From contig JADBLO010000059.1 of the NCBI GenBank assembly GCA_014894395.1, forward strand, positions 1 to 64,000: a stretch of DNA of 64,000 bases, read 5' to 3'. Numbering within the stretch: position 1 is the first letter of the stretch; every line of letters starts with the position of its first letter. Under the pieces are notes generated by a model, which saw only the letters and a list, made by a program, of their open reading frames with translations, did no database searches and was not told the DNA's origin. Below are positions 10,089-19,998 of this stretch, piece by piece. The stretch comes from Thermoplasmata archaeon. Its GTDB lineage: Archaea; Thermoplasmatota; E2; DHVEG-1. The translations under genes were made by a program, and so were the position numbers.

Positions 10089-11108
10089 GTGAAAGTGATG
10101 AAAACGAAACTTATTGGATTGTTAATATGTGTAATGCTGATGACCACACTTTTAGCAGTTGCAAAACCTCCACAAAAAATAGAGATTACCTCATCAACAG
10201 AAACGATGTCTACTGCATACGATGCTGATGTCCCTGTATGGGAAATCGGTGATTACTGGACATACCAGATCGATAACATTTCCATACTGTATCAACAAGA
10301 AGGCAAATTAATTAATCTGTACCTTACGATAGCAGAATTACCACTGACCGTTATCAGTACGACAGGGGACTTCTATACATTGGAGTTCCAAACATCCGTA
10401 AGCGGACTATGTAAAGTCAACGTTGATTTAGGCGACGGTCCTGTGAACCTAACAATCACCTTTTCAGACCTTGAAATCTCAGGAAACGTACTCATTGAAA
10501 AATCTACCTTAGGAATCAAGGAAGTATCTGCTGGTTTTATCAAAGGAAAATTCTTGGTCGATATCCTCGAACAACCATATATTAAGTTACCAAGTATTCT
10601 TCAAAAAATTTCAGCGAAGATAACCATGAACATGACAACAACCTTTGACACGCCCTTTTCATTGCTGACGTTTCCCTTAAGCGCAGGAATTTTTTGGAAC
10701 TTAACAGCGACAAATTTCACGATAAACGGGAAAATTCAATGTTTATGGTTTAACCTCATCAATTTCCTCAACAACATGGCCAAACTAATTGGCTATGAAT
10801 TCTTACCTCCCGAAGTTGCCGCGCTCCTTCCAATCATTGATATCAAAGAGGCATTAACCACACTTGGTCCTGGAAACGTGTTTGAAATTCCTGCCTTAGC
10901 TGATGCGTTTTTCTGCCTGAACACCGAAAATATTACGGTCCCCGCAGGAACCTATGAAGCATATAATATTACACTTATCGGAGGACTCGGTCAATGTTAC
11001 TACGCGCCCACAGCGGGAAACATGGTCAAAATAACAGGGAATTTCGAAGAAATCATCCCCTACATAACAAACATCAATATGGAGCTTCTCTCGACAAACT
11101 ACAGTTAA
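10089..11108 (+). CDS. Secreted protein of unknown function with WEIGDYWTYQI motif
   Basis: Signal peptide MKTKLIGLLICVMLMTTLLAVA; 339-aa ORF with beta-rich composition. Confidence 0.7.
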   Translation: MKVMKTKLIGLLICVMLMTTLLAVAKPPQKIEITSSTETMSTAYDADVPVWEIGDYWTYQIDNISILYQQEGKLINLYLTIAELPLTVISTTGDFYTLEFQTSVSGLCKVNVDLGDGPVNLTITFSDLEISGNVLIEKSTLGIKEVSAGFIKGKFLVDILEQPYIKLPSILQKISAKITMNMTTTFDTPFSLLTFPLSAGIFWNLTATNFTINGKIQCLWFNLINFLNNMAKLIGYEFLPPEVAALLPIIDIKEALTTLGPGNVFEIPALADAFFCLNTENITVPAGTYEAYNITLIGGLGQCYYAPTAGNMVKITGNFEEIIPYITNINMELLSTNYS

Positions 11109-11175
11109 TCTTCCTGCATAATCCTCTCTGAAGTAACAGGAGCACTCATCGCTCTCATTGAAAATTCTTTTTCAA

Positions 11176-12114
11176 TTACTTCAGAATTTTTCCTAAAATA
11201 TCATCAGCAGCGGTGTAGGGGTCAAGCTCTTTTTTAGAAATTTGATCAATGCAACAGTCCACTGTTTTTTTCAGTTTTTTTTCATCAAAGATAAAGCTCA
11301 TGAGTCGTTTGCGTATGATTTCAATGAGCTCTGCTTCGTACCGTTGTCGTCTCCGCGTGTCAAATGTCTTGCTTTTTTTAAGGTACTCTTGATGTTCGGC
11401 AATCTTAGAAGTAAGCAGCTGAATTCCTTTTTTTTGCTTCACCGAGGTCGCAACAATAGGTGTTCTATACTCAGTATGTCCCACAAGATCAAGCATGGAC
11501 TCAAGGTCCGCAACCGTCTGTTCCACACCAGGTTTATCCGCTTTATTGACCACAAAGATATCTGCTATCTCCATGAGACCTGCTTTAATCGTCTGAACAG
11601 AATCACCAAGCCCGGGAATGAGGACGACAAGAGTGGTATCAGCAATCTTCACGATATCGACTTCATCCTGGCCAACACCAACTGTTTCAATGAGGATAAC
11701 GTTCATTCCTGCGGCATCAAGGATTTCCACGACATCGTACAGAGCACTCGTTAACCCTCCCATCATCCCTCTCGTCCCCATACTGCGGATAAACACACCG
11801 CTGTCGGTTGAGAGGTCCATCATTCTGATACGGTCACCAAGTAAGGCACCGCCGCTGAACGGACTCGTGGGATCAATCGCGATGATCCCAACCTTTTTTC
11901 CTTCGGCTCGATACGCCAAGGCAAGTTCGAAAATCAAGGAGCTTTTCCCGCTCCCCATCACACCAGTGACCCCGATGATCTGGGCCTGACCCGTATACCG
12001 GTGGATCTGTTTCATTGCTTCAATAGCCTCGGGTACATCGTTCTCAACCAGGGTTATCAGCCGAGCAATCGACCGCGGATCACCGGCAATAACCTTTGCG
12101 GAAAGCTCACTCAT
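11176..12114 (-). CDS. meaB: Methylmalonyl-CoA mutase-associated GTPase MeaB/ArgK
   Basis: [63 protein letters not shown]; overlaps the mutase small subunit by 4 nt. Confidence 0.93.
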   Translation of the reverse strand: MSELSAKVIAGDPRSIARLITLVENDVPEAIEAMKQIHRYTGQAQIIGVTGVMGSGKSSLIFELALAYRAEGKKVGIIAIDPTSPFSGGALLGDRIRMMDLSTDSGVFIRSMGTRGMMGGLTSALYDVVEILDAAGMNVILIETVGVGQDEVDIVKIADTTLVVLIPGLGDSVQTIKAGLMEIADIFVVNKADKPGVEQTVADLESMLDLVGHTEYRTPIVATSVKQKKGIQLLTSKIAEHQEYLKKSKTFDTRRRQRYEAELIEIIRKRLMSFIFDEKKLKKTVDCCIDQISKKELDPYTAADDILGKILK

Positions 12115-12506
12115 CGTTTCACGTTCTTTTTGATATAGCTCACAATATCCTCAACCGGCGTCCCTGGTCCAAAAACCTCAGCGATCCCCGCCTTCTTCAA
12201 CCCGGGAACATCCTGCTGAGGAATGATGCCGCCGCCGACAATCAACACATCGTCCATCTGTTTTTCTTTTAACAGCAGGGCAACATCGATGAACAGCGTC
12301 ATATGGGCACCGGAGAGTAAACTCAATCCGACAACGTCAACATCTTCCTGAATAGCGGTGTTCACAATCTGTTCTGCGGTCTGATGCAGACCTGTATATA
12401 CTACTTCCATGCCAGCATCCCGGAGCGCACGGGCAACAATTTTCGCACCGCGATCATGGCCATCTAGACCTGGTTTTGCAACCAATACCCTAATTTTTTT
12501 TATCAT
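12111..12506 (-). CDS. Methylmalonyl-CoA mutase, B12-binding subunit
   Basis: [43 protein letters not shown]; DxHxxG cobalamin-binding motif. Confidence 0.95.
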   Translation of the reverse strand: MIKKIRVLVAKPGLDGHDRGAKIVARALRDAGMEVVYTGLHQTAEQIVNTAIQEDVDVVGLSLLSGAHMTLFIDVALLLKEKQMDDVLIVGGGIIPQQDVPGLKKAGIAEVFGPGTPVEDIVSYIKKNVKR

Positions 12507-12518
12507 GGTTTTTTCTCC

Positions 12519-14213
12519 TTAAAAAATCGCTTGTTCTTTATACTCTCCAAACACCTCTCGTAGGACGTCGCAGGTTTCCCCTAATGTCGCATAGCTATGG
12601 ATACAATCCAGTATAAAAGGCATGAGGTTTTCGTCTCCTTCCGCTGCTTTCCGTAGCCGCTGGAGGTGGTTCTGAACCTTTGTCGCATCTCGTTCTGAAC
12701 GGAGTTTCTTCAACCGGTGTATCTGTCGTTCCTCGCCTTTCTCATCCATCTTCAGAATCGGAATCGAAGGTTCTTCATCGAGTTTGTAGCGGTTCACCCC
12801 GACAATAATTCGCTTGTTCTCATCTGTCTCCTTTTGATACCGATATGCGCTTTCAGCAATCTCCCGTTGGAAGAATCCTTTTTCAATCGCGGGGATGACT
12901 CCACCGAGCCGTTCGACCTTATCGAAATACTTGTAGGTTTCCTCCTCCATCTTCGATGTTAACCATTCGATATAATAGGAACCACCGAGCGGGTCGACGG
13001 TATCGGTGACGCCACTTTCTTCCGCGATGATCTGCTGGGTTCGTAGTGCGATCCGCACCGCTTTTTCCGAGGGTAACGCAAGAGCTTCATCCATGGAGTT
13101 GGTATGTAACGACTGTGTGCCGCCTAAGACAGCGGCGAGTGCTTGCATCGTCACCCGAACAATGTTCATTTCTGGTTGTTGCGCAGTAAGAGAACACCCT
13201 GCTGTCTGGGTATGAAACCGCATCCATAATGACCGTTGTTTTTTCGCACCAAGTTTTTTCATCTCAGATGCCCAAATCCTGCGGGCAGCCCGATATTTGG
13301 CTATCTCTTCAAAGAAATCATTGTGAGCGTTGAAAAAGAAACTAAGCCGTGGCGCAAAATCATCAATAGAAAGACCTCGTTTCATCGCAGCTTTGACGTA
13401 TTCAATCCCGTCACCTAAGGTAAACGCGAGCTCTTGAACTGCGGTCGACCCAGCTTCTCTGATATGGTACCCGCTGATGCTGATCGTATTCCATTTTGGA
13501 ATGTTTTTAAAACCATATTCAAAGGTGTCAACAATCAACCGCATGGACGGCTCCGGGGGGAAGATGTATGATTTCTGCGCAATATATTCCTTAAGGATAT
13601 CATTTTGGATGGTTCCACCGATCTTATCTTTCTTGATTCCCTGGTTCTCAGCGTTCGCGATGTACATCGCCCACACTATAGCAGCAGGACCGTTAATCGT
13701 CATCGAGGTCGTAATTTTATCTAACGGGATCCCATGAAAGAGCAACTCCATGTCGAGTAATGACGAAATCGCGACACCGCATTTCCCAAACTCGCCTCGT
13801 GCGAGCGGGTGATCGGTGTCGTACCCGTATAACGTCGGATAATCAAACGCGACACTCAACCCGGTTTCGCCATGTTCCAAGAGATAGTGATACCGCTTGT
13901 TTGTCTCTTCCGCACTCCCGAACCCAGCGAACTGACGCATCGTCCAGAGACGGCCTCGATACAGGTTCGGGTGCACGCCTCGAAGAAACGGTTCCTCTCC
14001 AGGGAACCCAACATCCTTCAGATACTCAAGATCTGCGATATCTTCCGGTGTATACAGATTTTTAATTTCAATATCGGAGAGATTCTTGAATTTCTGTTTT
14101 CTTTCAGGGTTTTCTGAAATCGCCTTGGAATATTTTTGTTTCTCCCAGTCTACTCGTTTCTTTTGTATCTGCTTGATTGTTTCTTTTTCAACCATGTTGC
14201 TCCTCGCCCTCAA
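12519..14213 (-). CDS. Methylmalonyl-CoA mutase, large (catalytic) subunit
   Basis: [97 protein letters not shown]. Confidence 0.95.
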   Translation of the reverse strand: MRARSNMVEKETIKQIQKKRVDWEKQKYSKAISENPERKQKFKNLSDIEIKNLYTPEDIADLEYLKDVGFPGEEPFLRGVHPNLYRGRLWTMRQFAGFGSAEETNKRYHYLLEHGETGLSVAFDYPTLYGYDTDHPLARGEFGKCGVAISSLLDMELLFHGIPLDKITTSMTINGPAAIVWAMYIANAENQGIKKDKIGGTIQNDILKEYIAQKSYIFPPEPSMRLIVDTFEYGFKNIPKWNTISISGYHIREAGSTAVQELAFTLGDGIEYVKAAMKRGLSIDDFAPRLSFFFNAHNDFFEEIAKYRAARRIWASEMKKLGAKKQRSLWMRFHTQTAGCSLTAQQPEMNIVRVTMQALAAVLGGTQSLHTNSMDEALALPSEKAVRIALRTQQIIAEESGVTDTVDPLGGSYYIEWLTSKMEEETYKYFDKVERLGGVIPAIEKGFFQREIAESAYRYQKETDENKRIIVGVNRYKLDEEPSIPILKMDEKGEERQIHRLKKLRSERDATKVQNHLQRLRKAAEGDENLMPFILDCIHSYATLGETCDVLREVFGEYKEQAIF

Positions 14214-14215
14214 TC

Positions 14216-14740
14216 TTACCAGTCGATACCTTTTCTACTCTGGACTCCTTTCTGATACGGATGTTTGATTTCAAGTATTTCACTCACGATGTCAGCGTGT
14301 TTGATGATCTCTGGTGATGCATAGCGACCGGTTAAAACCAGCTCTAGAGTCTCTGGTTTATTTTCAAGTAATTCGATAACATCCTTTAAAGAAATGAGAT
14401 TAAAATCAAGAGCAACATTGATTTCATCAAGGATCACCAGGTCATAGGCATCTTTTTGTATGATTTCTTTTGCATAAGCAAATCCTTTTCGTGCGAGATC
14501 AATATCCACCTGTTCTGGTTTCTCTTTGGAGACAAATTCATCACGGCCAAACTGTACCACCGTGAAATTTTTTATATGTTGTAGCGCATCAAGTTCACTG
14601 TACCTTCGTCCTTTCATAAATTGAATCATTGCGACCTTCAGCCCCTCCCCGGTCGCTCGTATACCTAAACCAATTGCAGCGGTTGTTTTCCCTTTTCCGT
14701 TACCAGTATACACGTGAATAAAACCTTTTTTTAAGGACAT
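14216..14740 (-). CDS. cobO: Cob(I)yrinic acid a,c-diamide adenosyltransferase (CobO/BtuR type)
   Basis: [27 protein letters not shown]-loop; [27 protein letters not shown]. Confidence 0.92.
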   Translation of the reverse strand: MSLKKGFIHVYTGNGKGKTTAAIGLGIRATGEGLKVAMIQFMKGRRYSELDALQHIKNFTVVQFGRDEFVSKEKPEQVDIDLARKGFAYAKEIIQKDAYDLVILDEINVALDFNLISLKDVIELLENKPETLELVLTGRYASPEIIKHADIVSEILEIKHPYQKGVQSRKGIDW

Positions 14741-16004
14741 GGTGAGTTTCTTTAACTTCTATCCGTATTATATTTCTTTCTTTTACAAAAACCATCTTTT
14801 TATAGGATTATCTCTATGGATATTAACAGAAACCTTTATGTTTGATGATTTGATTCCAACCCCCATGAAACTAGAACTCAACGAACAGCAAAAAATGATT
14901 CGAAACATGGTACGGGAATTCGCAGAAAAAGAGGTTGCACCGCTCGCCGCTGAACTTGATAAAAAGGGGGAGTATCCAACAAAAACACTTGAAAAAATGG
15001 CAAAACTAGGATTACTCGGCATTATTATCCCACAACAATATGGTGGAGCTGGTCTTGATACCATCAGCTATGTGACTGTCGTCGAAGAAATATCACGGAA
15101 ATGTGCCTCAACCGGTGTGATCACCTCAGTTCACAACTCACTTGCCGCCTGGCCTATCATGAAATATGGATCCGAAGAACAAAAAAAGAAATATCTCCCG
15201 ATTCTCGCAAAAGGAGAAAAAATCGGCGCGTTCGCAGGGACCGAACCAAACGCGGGTTCTGATCTAGGGGCGATGAAAACCACTGCGGTGCTCAAAGGCC
15301 ATCATTACATTATCAACGGGGACAAGACGTTTATCACCAGTGGTCCGAAAGCAGGGATTATCATCGTGTTCGCGGTGACCGATAAAAACGCGGGAACCAA
15401 GGGACTGAGCGCATTCATTATTGAAAACACATTTAAAGGATACAAGGTCGGCAGCATCTTTGATAAACTTGGTATTAACGCGTCACAAACCTCAGAGCTT
15501 CTCTTTGAAAACATGGAGGTTCCTCAGGAGAATCTTTTAGGCAAAGAAGGCGACGGGTTTAAAATCGCGTTAAGCACACTTGACGGGGGTCGAATCGGGA
15601 TTGCTGCCCAAGCGGTTGGTATTGCCCAGGCAGCACTTGATGAAAGCATCGCTTATTCCAAACAACGTGAGCAGTTCGGTAAACCCATCGCAAAATTCCA
15701 GGCGATCCAATGGATGATCGCGGATATGGCAACACGGATTGAAGCAGCACGATTCCTTGTCTATAACGCAGCCTACATAAAAGATAAAGGAGAACGATTC
15801 TCCAAAGAAGCAGCGATGGCAAAACTTTTTGCCTCAGAAACCGCGATGGAGGCGGTCATCAAGGCAGTGCAAATACATGGTGGGTACGGGTATACAAAAG
15901 AATACACGGTAGAACGATTATTCAGAGACGCAAAAATCACGGAGATTTATGAGGGTACCTCTGAAGTTCAACGTATGGTGATCTCCGCAAATCTCCTCGG
16001 ATGA
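14739..16004 (+). CDS. Acyl-CoA dehydrogenase
   Basis: [78 protein letters not shown]. True start probably internal ([18 protein letters not shown], about 14838). Confidence 0.94.
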   Translation: MVSFFNFYPYYISFFYKNHLFIGLSLWILTETFMFDDLIPTPMKLELNEQQKMIRNMVREFAEKEVAPLAAELDKKGEYPTKTLEKMAKLGLLGIIIPQQYGGAGLDTISYVTVVEEISRKCASTGVITSVHNSLAAWPIMKYGSEEQKKKYLPILAKGEKIGAFAGTEPNAGSDLGAMKTTAVLKGHHYIINGDKTFITSGPKAGIIIVFAVTDKNAGTKGLSAFIIENTFKGYKVGSIFDKLGINASQTSELLFENMEVPQENLLGKEGDGFKIALSTLDGGRIGIAAQAVGIAQAALDESIAYSKQREQFGKPIAKFQAIQWMIADMATRIEAARFLVYNAAYIKDKGERFSKEAAMAKLFASETAMEAVIKAVQIHGGYGYTKEYTVERLFRDAKITEIYEGTSEVQRMVISANLLG

Positions 16005-16052
16005 TATCCTGTTTAATCGTAGTCGATAATGCATTCAGGTAGGTGAAAATAA

Positions 16053-17681
16053 ATGGGGGATTTTGAGTACGAGAAAACATATAAGGCGTGGAAATGGGAC
16101 ATCCCAAAGAAGTACAATATCGGTGCAGATGTTGTTGATAAACATGCTGCTTTAAAGAACCGCAACAAGGTGGCGCTCTACTGGGAGAACGCTGCTGGTG
16201 AAACCGCGAAGTACACGTTTGGGGATCTGAAGAACCTTTCAAACAAGTTTGGGAACGCGTTAAAAAAAATCGGGTTTAAAAAAGGAGACCGGTTTTTAAT
16301 CCGTCTTCCGAATATCCCTGCGTTTCAGATATCGTTTCTTGGTGGTGTCAAGATCGGTGCGGTACCGATTCCTTCCAGCGTCATGTTCCGTGAACACGAA
16401 ATAGAATATCGAATGAATGACAGCAGCGCAAAAGCAGTGATTACCACCCCTAAGTTTGTCAAAGAGGTTCATGCGATCAAAAAGAACTGCAAGACCCTGG
16501 AACATATTATCGTGGTTGGTGACGCACAAACAGGAGAATCCTCCTATGACGAGCTTATGAAAGGATCCTCCAGCAATCTTGATTTGGAGCCGACAAAGAG
16601 CACAGACATCGCATTCTTCTGTTACACCTCAGGTACCACTGGTAACCCCAAAGGCGCGGTGCATCTCCATCGATGGGTCCCAGGGAACGACCCCAGTGTG
16701 ATCTTCTGGCAGAATGCTCTGGAAACCGATATCGTTGCTCATACCGGGGATCTCAACTGGATTTATCCGCTGGGGAACGGATTTTTATATACCTGGCGTT
16801 GGGGGATATCCACATTTGTCTACGACGGGAAGTTCGACCCGGTGCATTGGTTTGAACTCATGGAGAAATATCGGGTGACGAACCTCGCGTCTGTTCCGAC
16901 CGCATATCGGATGTTTCTGACGATAAAAGACGCGGAGAAAACCTACGATCTCTCCGCGTTACGGCATTGTATCTCCGCTGGTGAACCCTTGAACCCTGAG
17001 GTAATCAAAGAGTGGAAACGACGGTTCGGGTTGGATGCCCATGATGGGATTGGCATGACCGAGGTGATGGTGTATCTCTCCAACATGCGAGACATGAAGA
17101 TTAAACTAGGGTCCTGTGGGAAACCACAACCCGGTCATATCTGCGCGCTTCTCGACGAAAACGGAAAACCGGTTCCTGTTGGTGAAACAGGCGTACTCGC
17201 AGTGAAGAAAACAGATCCCGGGCTTTTCAAAGAATATTGGAACAAACCAGAAAAAACACAAGAGAGCTTCAGTGGTGACTGGTTCCTCAGTGGTGATGTC
17301 CTCTATCAGGATGAAGAAGGGTACTATTGGTTCAGCGGGAGGAACGATGACCTGATCAAGGCGAGCGGGTATCGGATCTCACCGTTCGAAGTCGAATCAG
17401 CGATCATCTCCCATCCACAGGTGTTGGAATGCGCTGTGGTTGCAAGCCCTGATCCGATGCGAGGGACTATCATCAAGGCATATGTGGTGCTCCGTGACAG
17501 GAAGGACGCATCAGAAAACATGGTAAAAGAAATCCAGGAGCATACAAAGAAGGTCGCTGCTCCGTATAAATATCCGCGGGAAATCGAGTTTGTCACCGAG
17601 CTTCCAAAGACGCAGAGTGGAAAAATTAAAAGAAAGGATTTACGAGAGCTGGAAAGACAAAAGAAAGGAGTGTTGAAATGA
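16053..17681 (+). CDS. AMP-forming acyl-CoA synthetase
   Basis: FFCYTSGTTGNPKGAVHLHRW; GIGMTEVMVYLSN; WFLSGDVLYQDEEGYYWFSGRNDDLIKASGYRISPFEVE; TQSGKIKRKDLR. Confidence 0.94.
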   Translation: MGDFEYEKTYKAWKWDIPKKYNIGADVVDKHAALKNRNKVALYWENAAGETAKYTFGDLKNLSNKFGNALKKIGFKKGDRFLIRLPNIPAFQISFLGGVKIGAVPIPSSVMFREHEIEYRMNDSSAKAVITTPKFVKEVHAIKKNCKTLEHIIVVGDAQTGESSYDELMKGSSSNLDLEPTKSTDIAFFCYTSGTTGNPKGAVHLHRWVPGNDPSVIFWQNALETDIVAHTGDLNWIYPLGNGFLYTWRWGISTFVYDGKFDPVHWFELMEKYRVTNLASVPTAYRMFLTIKDAEKTYDLSALRHCISAGEPLNPEVIKEWKRRFGLDAHDGIGMTEVMVYLSNMRDMKIKLGSCGKPQPGHICALLDENGKPVPVGETGVLAVKKTDPGLFKEYWNKPEKTQESFSGDWFLSGDVLYQDEEGYYWFSGRNDDLIKASGYRISPFEVESAIISHPQVLECAVVASPDPMRGTIIKAYVVLRDRKDASENMVKEIQEHTKKVAAPYKYPREIEFVTELPKTQSGKIKRKDLRELERQKKGVLK

Positions 17682-18442
17682 ACATCATCGTATGTGCGAA
17701 ACAAGTGGTTGATGTCGCAGAGATAAAGGTTGATTCGTCGACTAAAAAACCGATTCTTGTTGGTGTGCCTCAGAAAATTAGTGACATGGATAAAAATGCA
17801 CTGGAAGAAGCGATCAAGGTTAAAGAAAAACACGGTGGGAAAATCACGATTCTAACGGTCGGTGCCCCCGATGCAAAGGAGCGGATGAAGGAGCTGCTTG
17901 CCATGGGTGCAGACGAAGGCGTTTTAATCCCGCCACCGGAACATGCTGATTATCATGTGATCGCTCATCTCTTAGCTGGTGCGATGAAAAAAATTGGGAG
18001 TTACGATATCATCTTCTGTGGTGAGGCATCCATTGATATGTTCTCAGGTCAGATGGGGCCACGTATCGCAGGACTGCTGAATATCCCGCAGATAACCTAT
18101 GCGCAGCAGGTGACCGTGGAACAAAATAAAGTAGTTGCAGAACGGAACCTTGGAGAGAAAGCAGTCATTATTGAATCCCCGTTTCCCGTGTTGATTACCG
18201 TGACAAAAGAAATCAATCAGCCGCGGCTCCCAAGTCTCATGGCAATCCTTGCATCATCCAGTAAACCGATTCATGAATGGCCTGCGACCGATGTGACAAC
18301 GGAGGCACTCGTGCCAAAGCTACAGACCATGGATATCAAAGGGATCCCGATGCAGCGGAAGAACATCATCTATCAAAATGACCTTGATCAATCAGTAGGA
18401 AAACTGGTTGACGAGCTTGCCAAAGTCGGAGTGTTGAGGTGA
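17678..18442 (+). CDS. etfB: Electron transfer flavoprotein beta subunit
   Basis: MNIIVCAKQVVDVAEIKVD; DKNALEEAIKVKEKHGGKITILTVG; FCGEASIDMFSGQMGPRIAGLLNIPQITY. Confidence 0.93.
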   Translation: MNIIVCAKQVVDVAEIKVDSSTKKPILVGVPQKISDMDKNALEEAIKVKEKHGGKITILTVGAPDAKERMKELLAMGADEGVLIPPPEHADYHVIAHLLAGAMKKIGSYDIIFCGEASIDMFSGQMGPRIAGLLNIPQITYAQQVTVEQNKVVAERNLGEKAVIIESPFPVLITVTKEINQPRLPSLMAILASSSKPIHEWPATDVTTEALVPKLQTMDIKGIPMQRKNIIYQNDLDQSVGKLVDELAKVGVLR

Positions 18443-19398
18443 TTACCATGGTACTCGTCTATTCTGATGAGAAGAAGTTGACCTTGGAATTACTGAATAT
18501 CGCAAGGGAACTTGCTTTAGAGCTTCATAAGAAAGTCATTGCAGTTGCCATCGGTCATGATGAGCATGCAACGGAGTACCTTGAACATGGTGCTGATCTG
18601 GTGATTGTCGCTGAGACGCCACAGCATCAGTTCAAAGCAGAGGAGTACACCAGCATCCTCCAAAGTATTATGAAAGAACATCGCAACGAGATCGTGCTTA
18701 TTGGCTCAAATAAAAATGGAAAAGAACTTGCTGGAAGGCTTGCATCAAAACTGGATGCCGGCTGCGTCATGGATTGCACGAAAGTATACATTCACGATAA
18801 GAAACTCACCACGGAACGCATCGTCTACAGCGGAAATGCAATCGCAGTTGAACAGTTCACCTCACCTCCACAGATTGTCACGATCCCTTCGAAGGTATTT
18901 GACCCGCTACCAAAGAATCCGAATCACAAAGGGGAAATCATCAAAAAGAAATTCGACAGTGAGCATTCCCCCTCAAAAATCCTGAAAGTCCAGGAGATGA
19001 AATCAGAGGGAGTAAACGTTGAGGACGCGCAAATCATTGTCTCCTGCGGCAGAGGATTCAAAAAGAAAGAAGATATCAAATTGGTCAGTGAGCTTGCGGA
19101 CGTCCTCAAAGGCAGGACCGTTGGATGCTCCCGTCCTATCGCGGCAGACCTGAAATGGCTGTCTGAGGATCATTGGATCGGACTGTCCGGTCATAAGGTA
19201 AAACCAAAGCTCTATGTCGCCTGCGGGATCTCCGGTCAGATCCAGCATATCGCAGGGATGCGTGACTCCGGTGTCATCGTCGCAATCAACAAAGACCCAG
19301 AAGCACTGATCTTTAAATCCGCTGACTACGGGATTGTCGGGGATCTCTACGAGGTTCTGCCGAAGTTGACCAGCGCGATTAAAGAAAAAATGGGGTAA
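18439..19398 (+). CDS. etfA: Electron transfer flavoprotein alpha subunit
   Basis: IVSCGRGFKKKEDIKLVSELADVL; GCSRPIAADLKWL; GLSGHKVKPKLYVACGISGQIQHIAGM. Confidence 0.93.
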   Translation: MITMVLVYSDEKKLTLELLNIARELALELHKKVIAVAIGHDEHATEYLEHGADLVIVAETPQHQFKAEEYTSILQSIMKEHRNEIVLIGSNKNGKELAGRLASKLDAGCVMDCTKVYIHDKKLTTERIVYSGNAIAVEQFTSPPQIVTIPSKVFDPLPKNPNHKGEIIKKKFDSEHSPSKILKVQEMKSEGVNVEDAQIIVSCGRGFKKKEDIKLVSELADVLKGRTVGCSRPIAADLKWLSEDHWIGLSGHKVKPKLYVACGISGQIQHIAGMRDSGVIVAINKDPEALIFKSADYGIVGDLYEVLPKLTSAIKEKMG

Positions 19399-19455
19399 CT
19401 ATTTCAATTTCTTCACATAGAAAACATGCTCAGGATCTGAGCAGAACTCTTTACA

Positions 19456-19995
19456 GTGGTATGTATGAGTAAAAATGACGACGTGAAGCTTCTCTCTTTA
19501 CTTCCGAAAGAAAAAATACCTGAATACATTTTTATGCAGCTGCGGAACCTTTGGACTGCTGATGGATTGTATTTCCTTGGAATCGAGGAACTCTATGGGA
19601 CAGAGGTTGCTACAAAGATTGATGCACAGGTCTGGGCGGTGATGGGAAAAATTGAGGCGCGAAAACTCAAAGAATTCCTTGGTATCACCGGGAACGATAT
19701 TCCGTCTATGATGAAAGCATTGCAGTACACCACCTGGGCACTCGACCTTGAAGACAAAGAAATCATGATAAAAAAAGACCATGCAATGATTCGGAATGTC
19801 CGCTGTCGCGTCCAAAACACACGAGTGAGTAAAGGTCTGAAAGAGTTTGGTTGCAAACCGGTTCGTTTTGGGTTCCTGAAAGCGTTTGCAAAAGAATTTA
19901 ACCCGGACATTGTTGTGAAATGTACTGTCTGTCCACCAGACAGCCACCCGGAAAACCTCTGGTGCCAATGGGAGTTCACCTATAAGGAGAAATAA
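19456..19995 (+). CDS. Conserved cysteine-containing protein (DUF6125-like)
   Basis: LLPKEKIPEYIFMQLRNLWTADGLYFLGIEELYGTEVATKID; C-terminal CRVQNTR...CTVCPPDSHPENLWCQW. Start likely MSKND just inside the track start. Family assignment from memory. Confidence 0.6.
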   Translation: MVCMSKNDDVKLLSLLPKEKIPEYIFMQLRNLWTADGLYFLGIEELYGTEVATKIDAQVWAVMGKIEARKLKEFLGITGNDIPSMMKALQYTTWALDLEDKEIMIKKDHAMIRNVRCRVQNTRVSKGLKEFGCKPVRFGFLKAFAKEFNPDIVVKCTVCPPDSHPENLWCQWEFTYKEK

Positions 19996-19998
19996 TGT

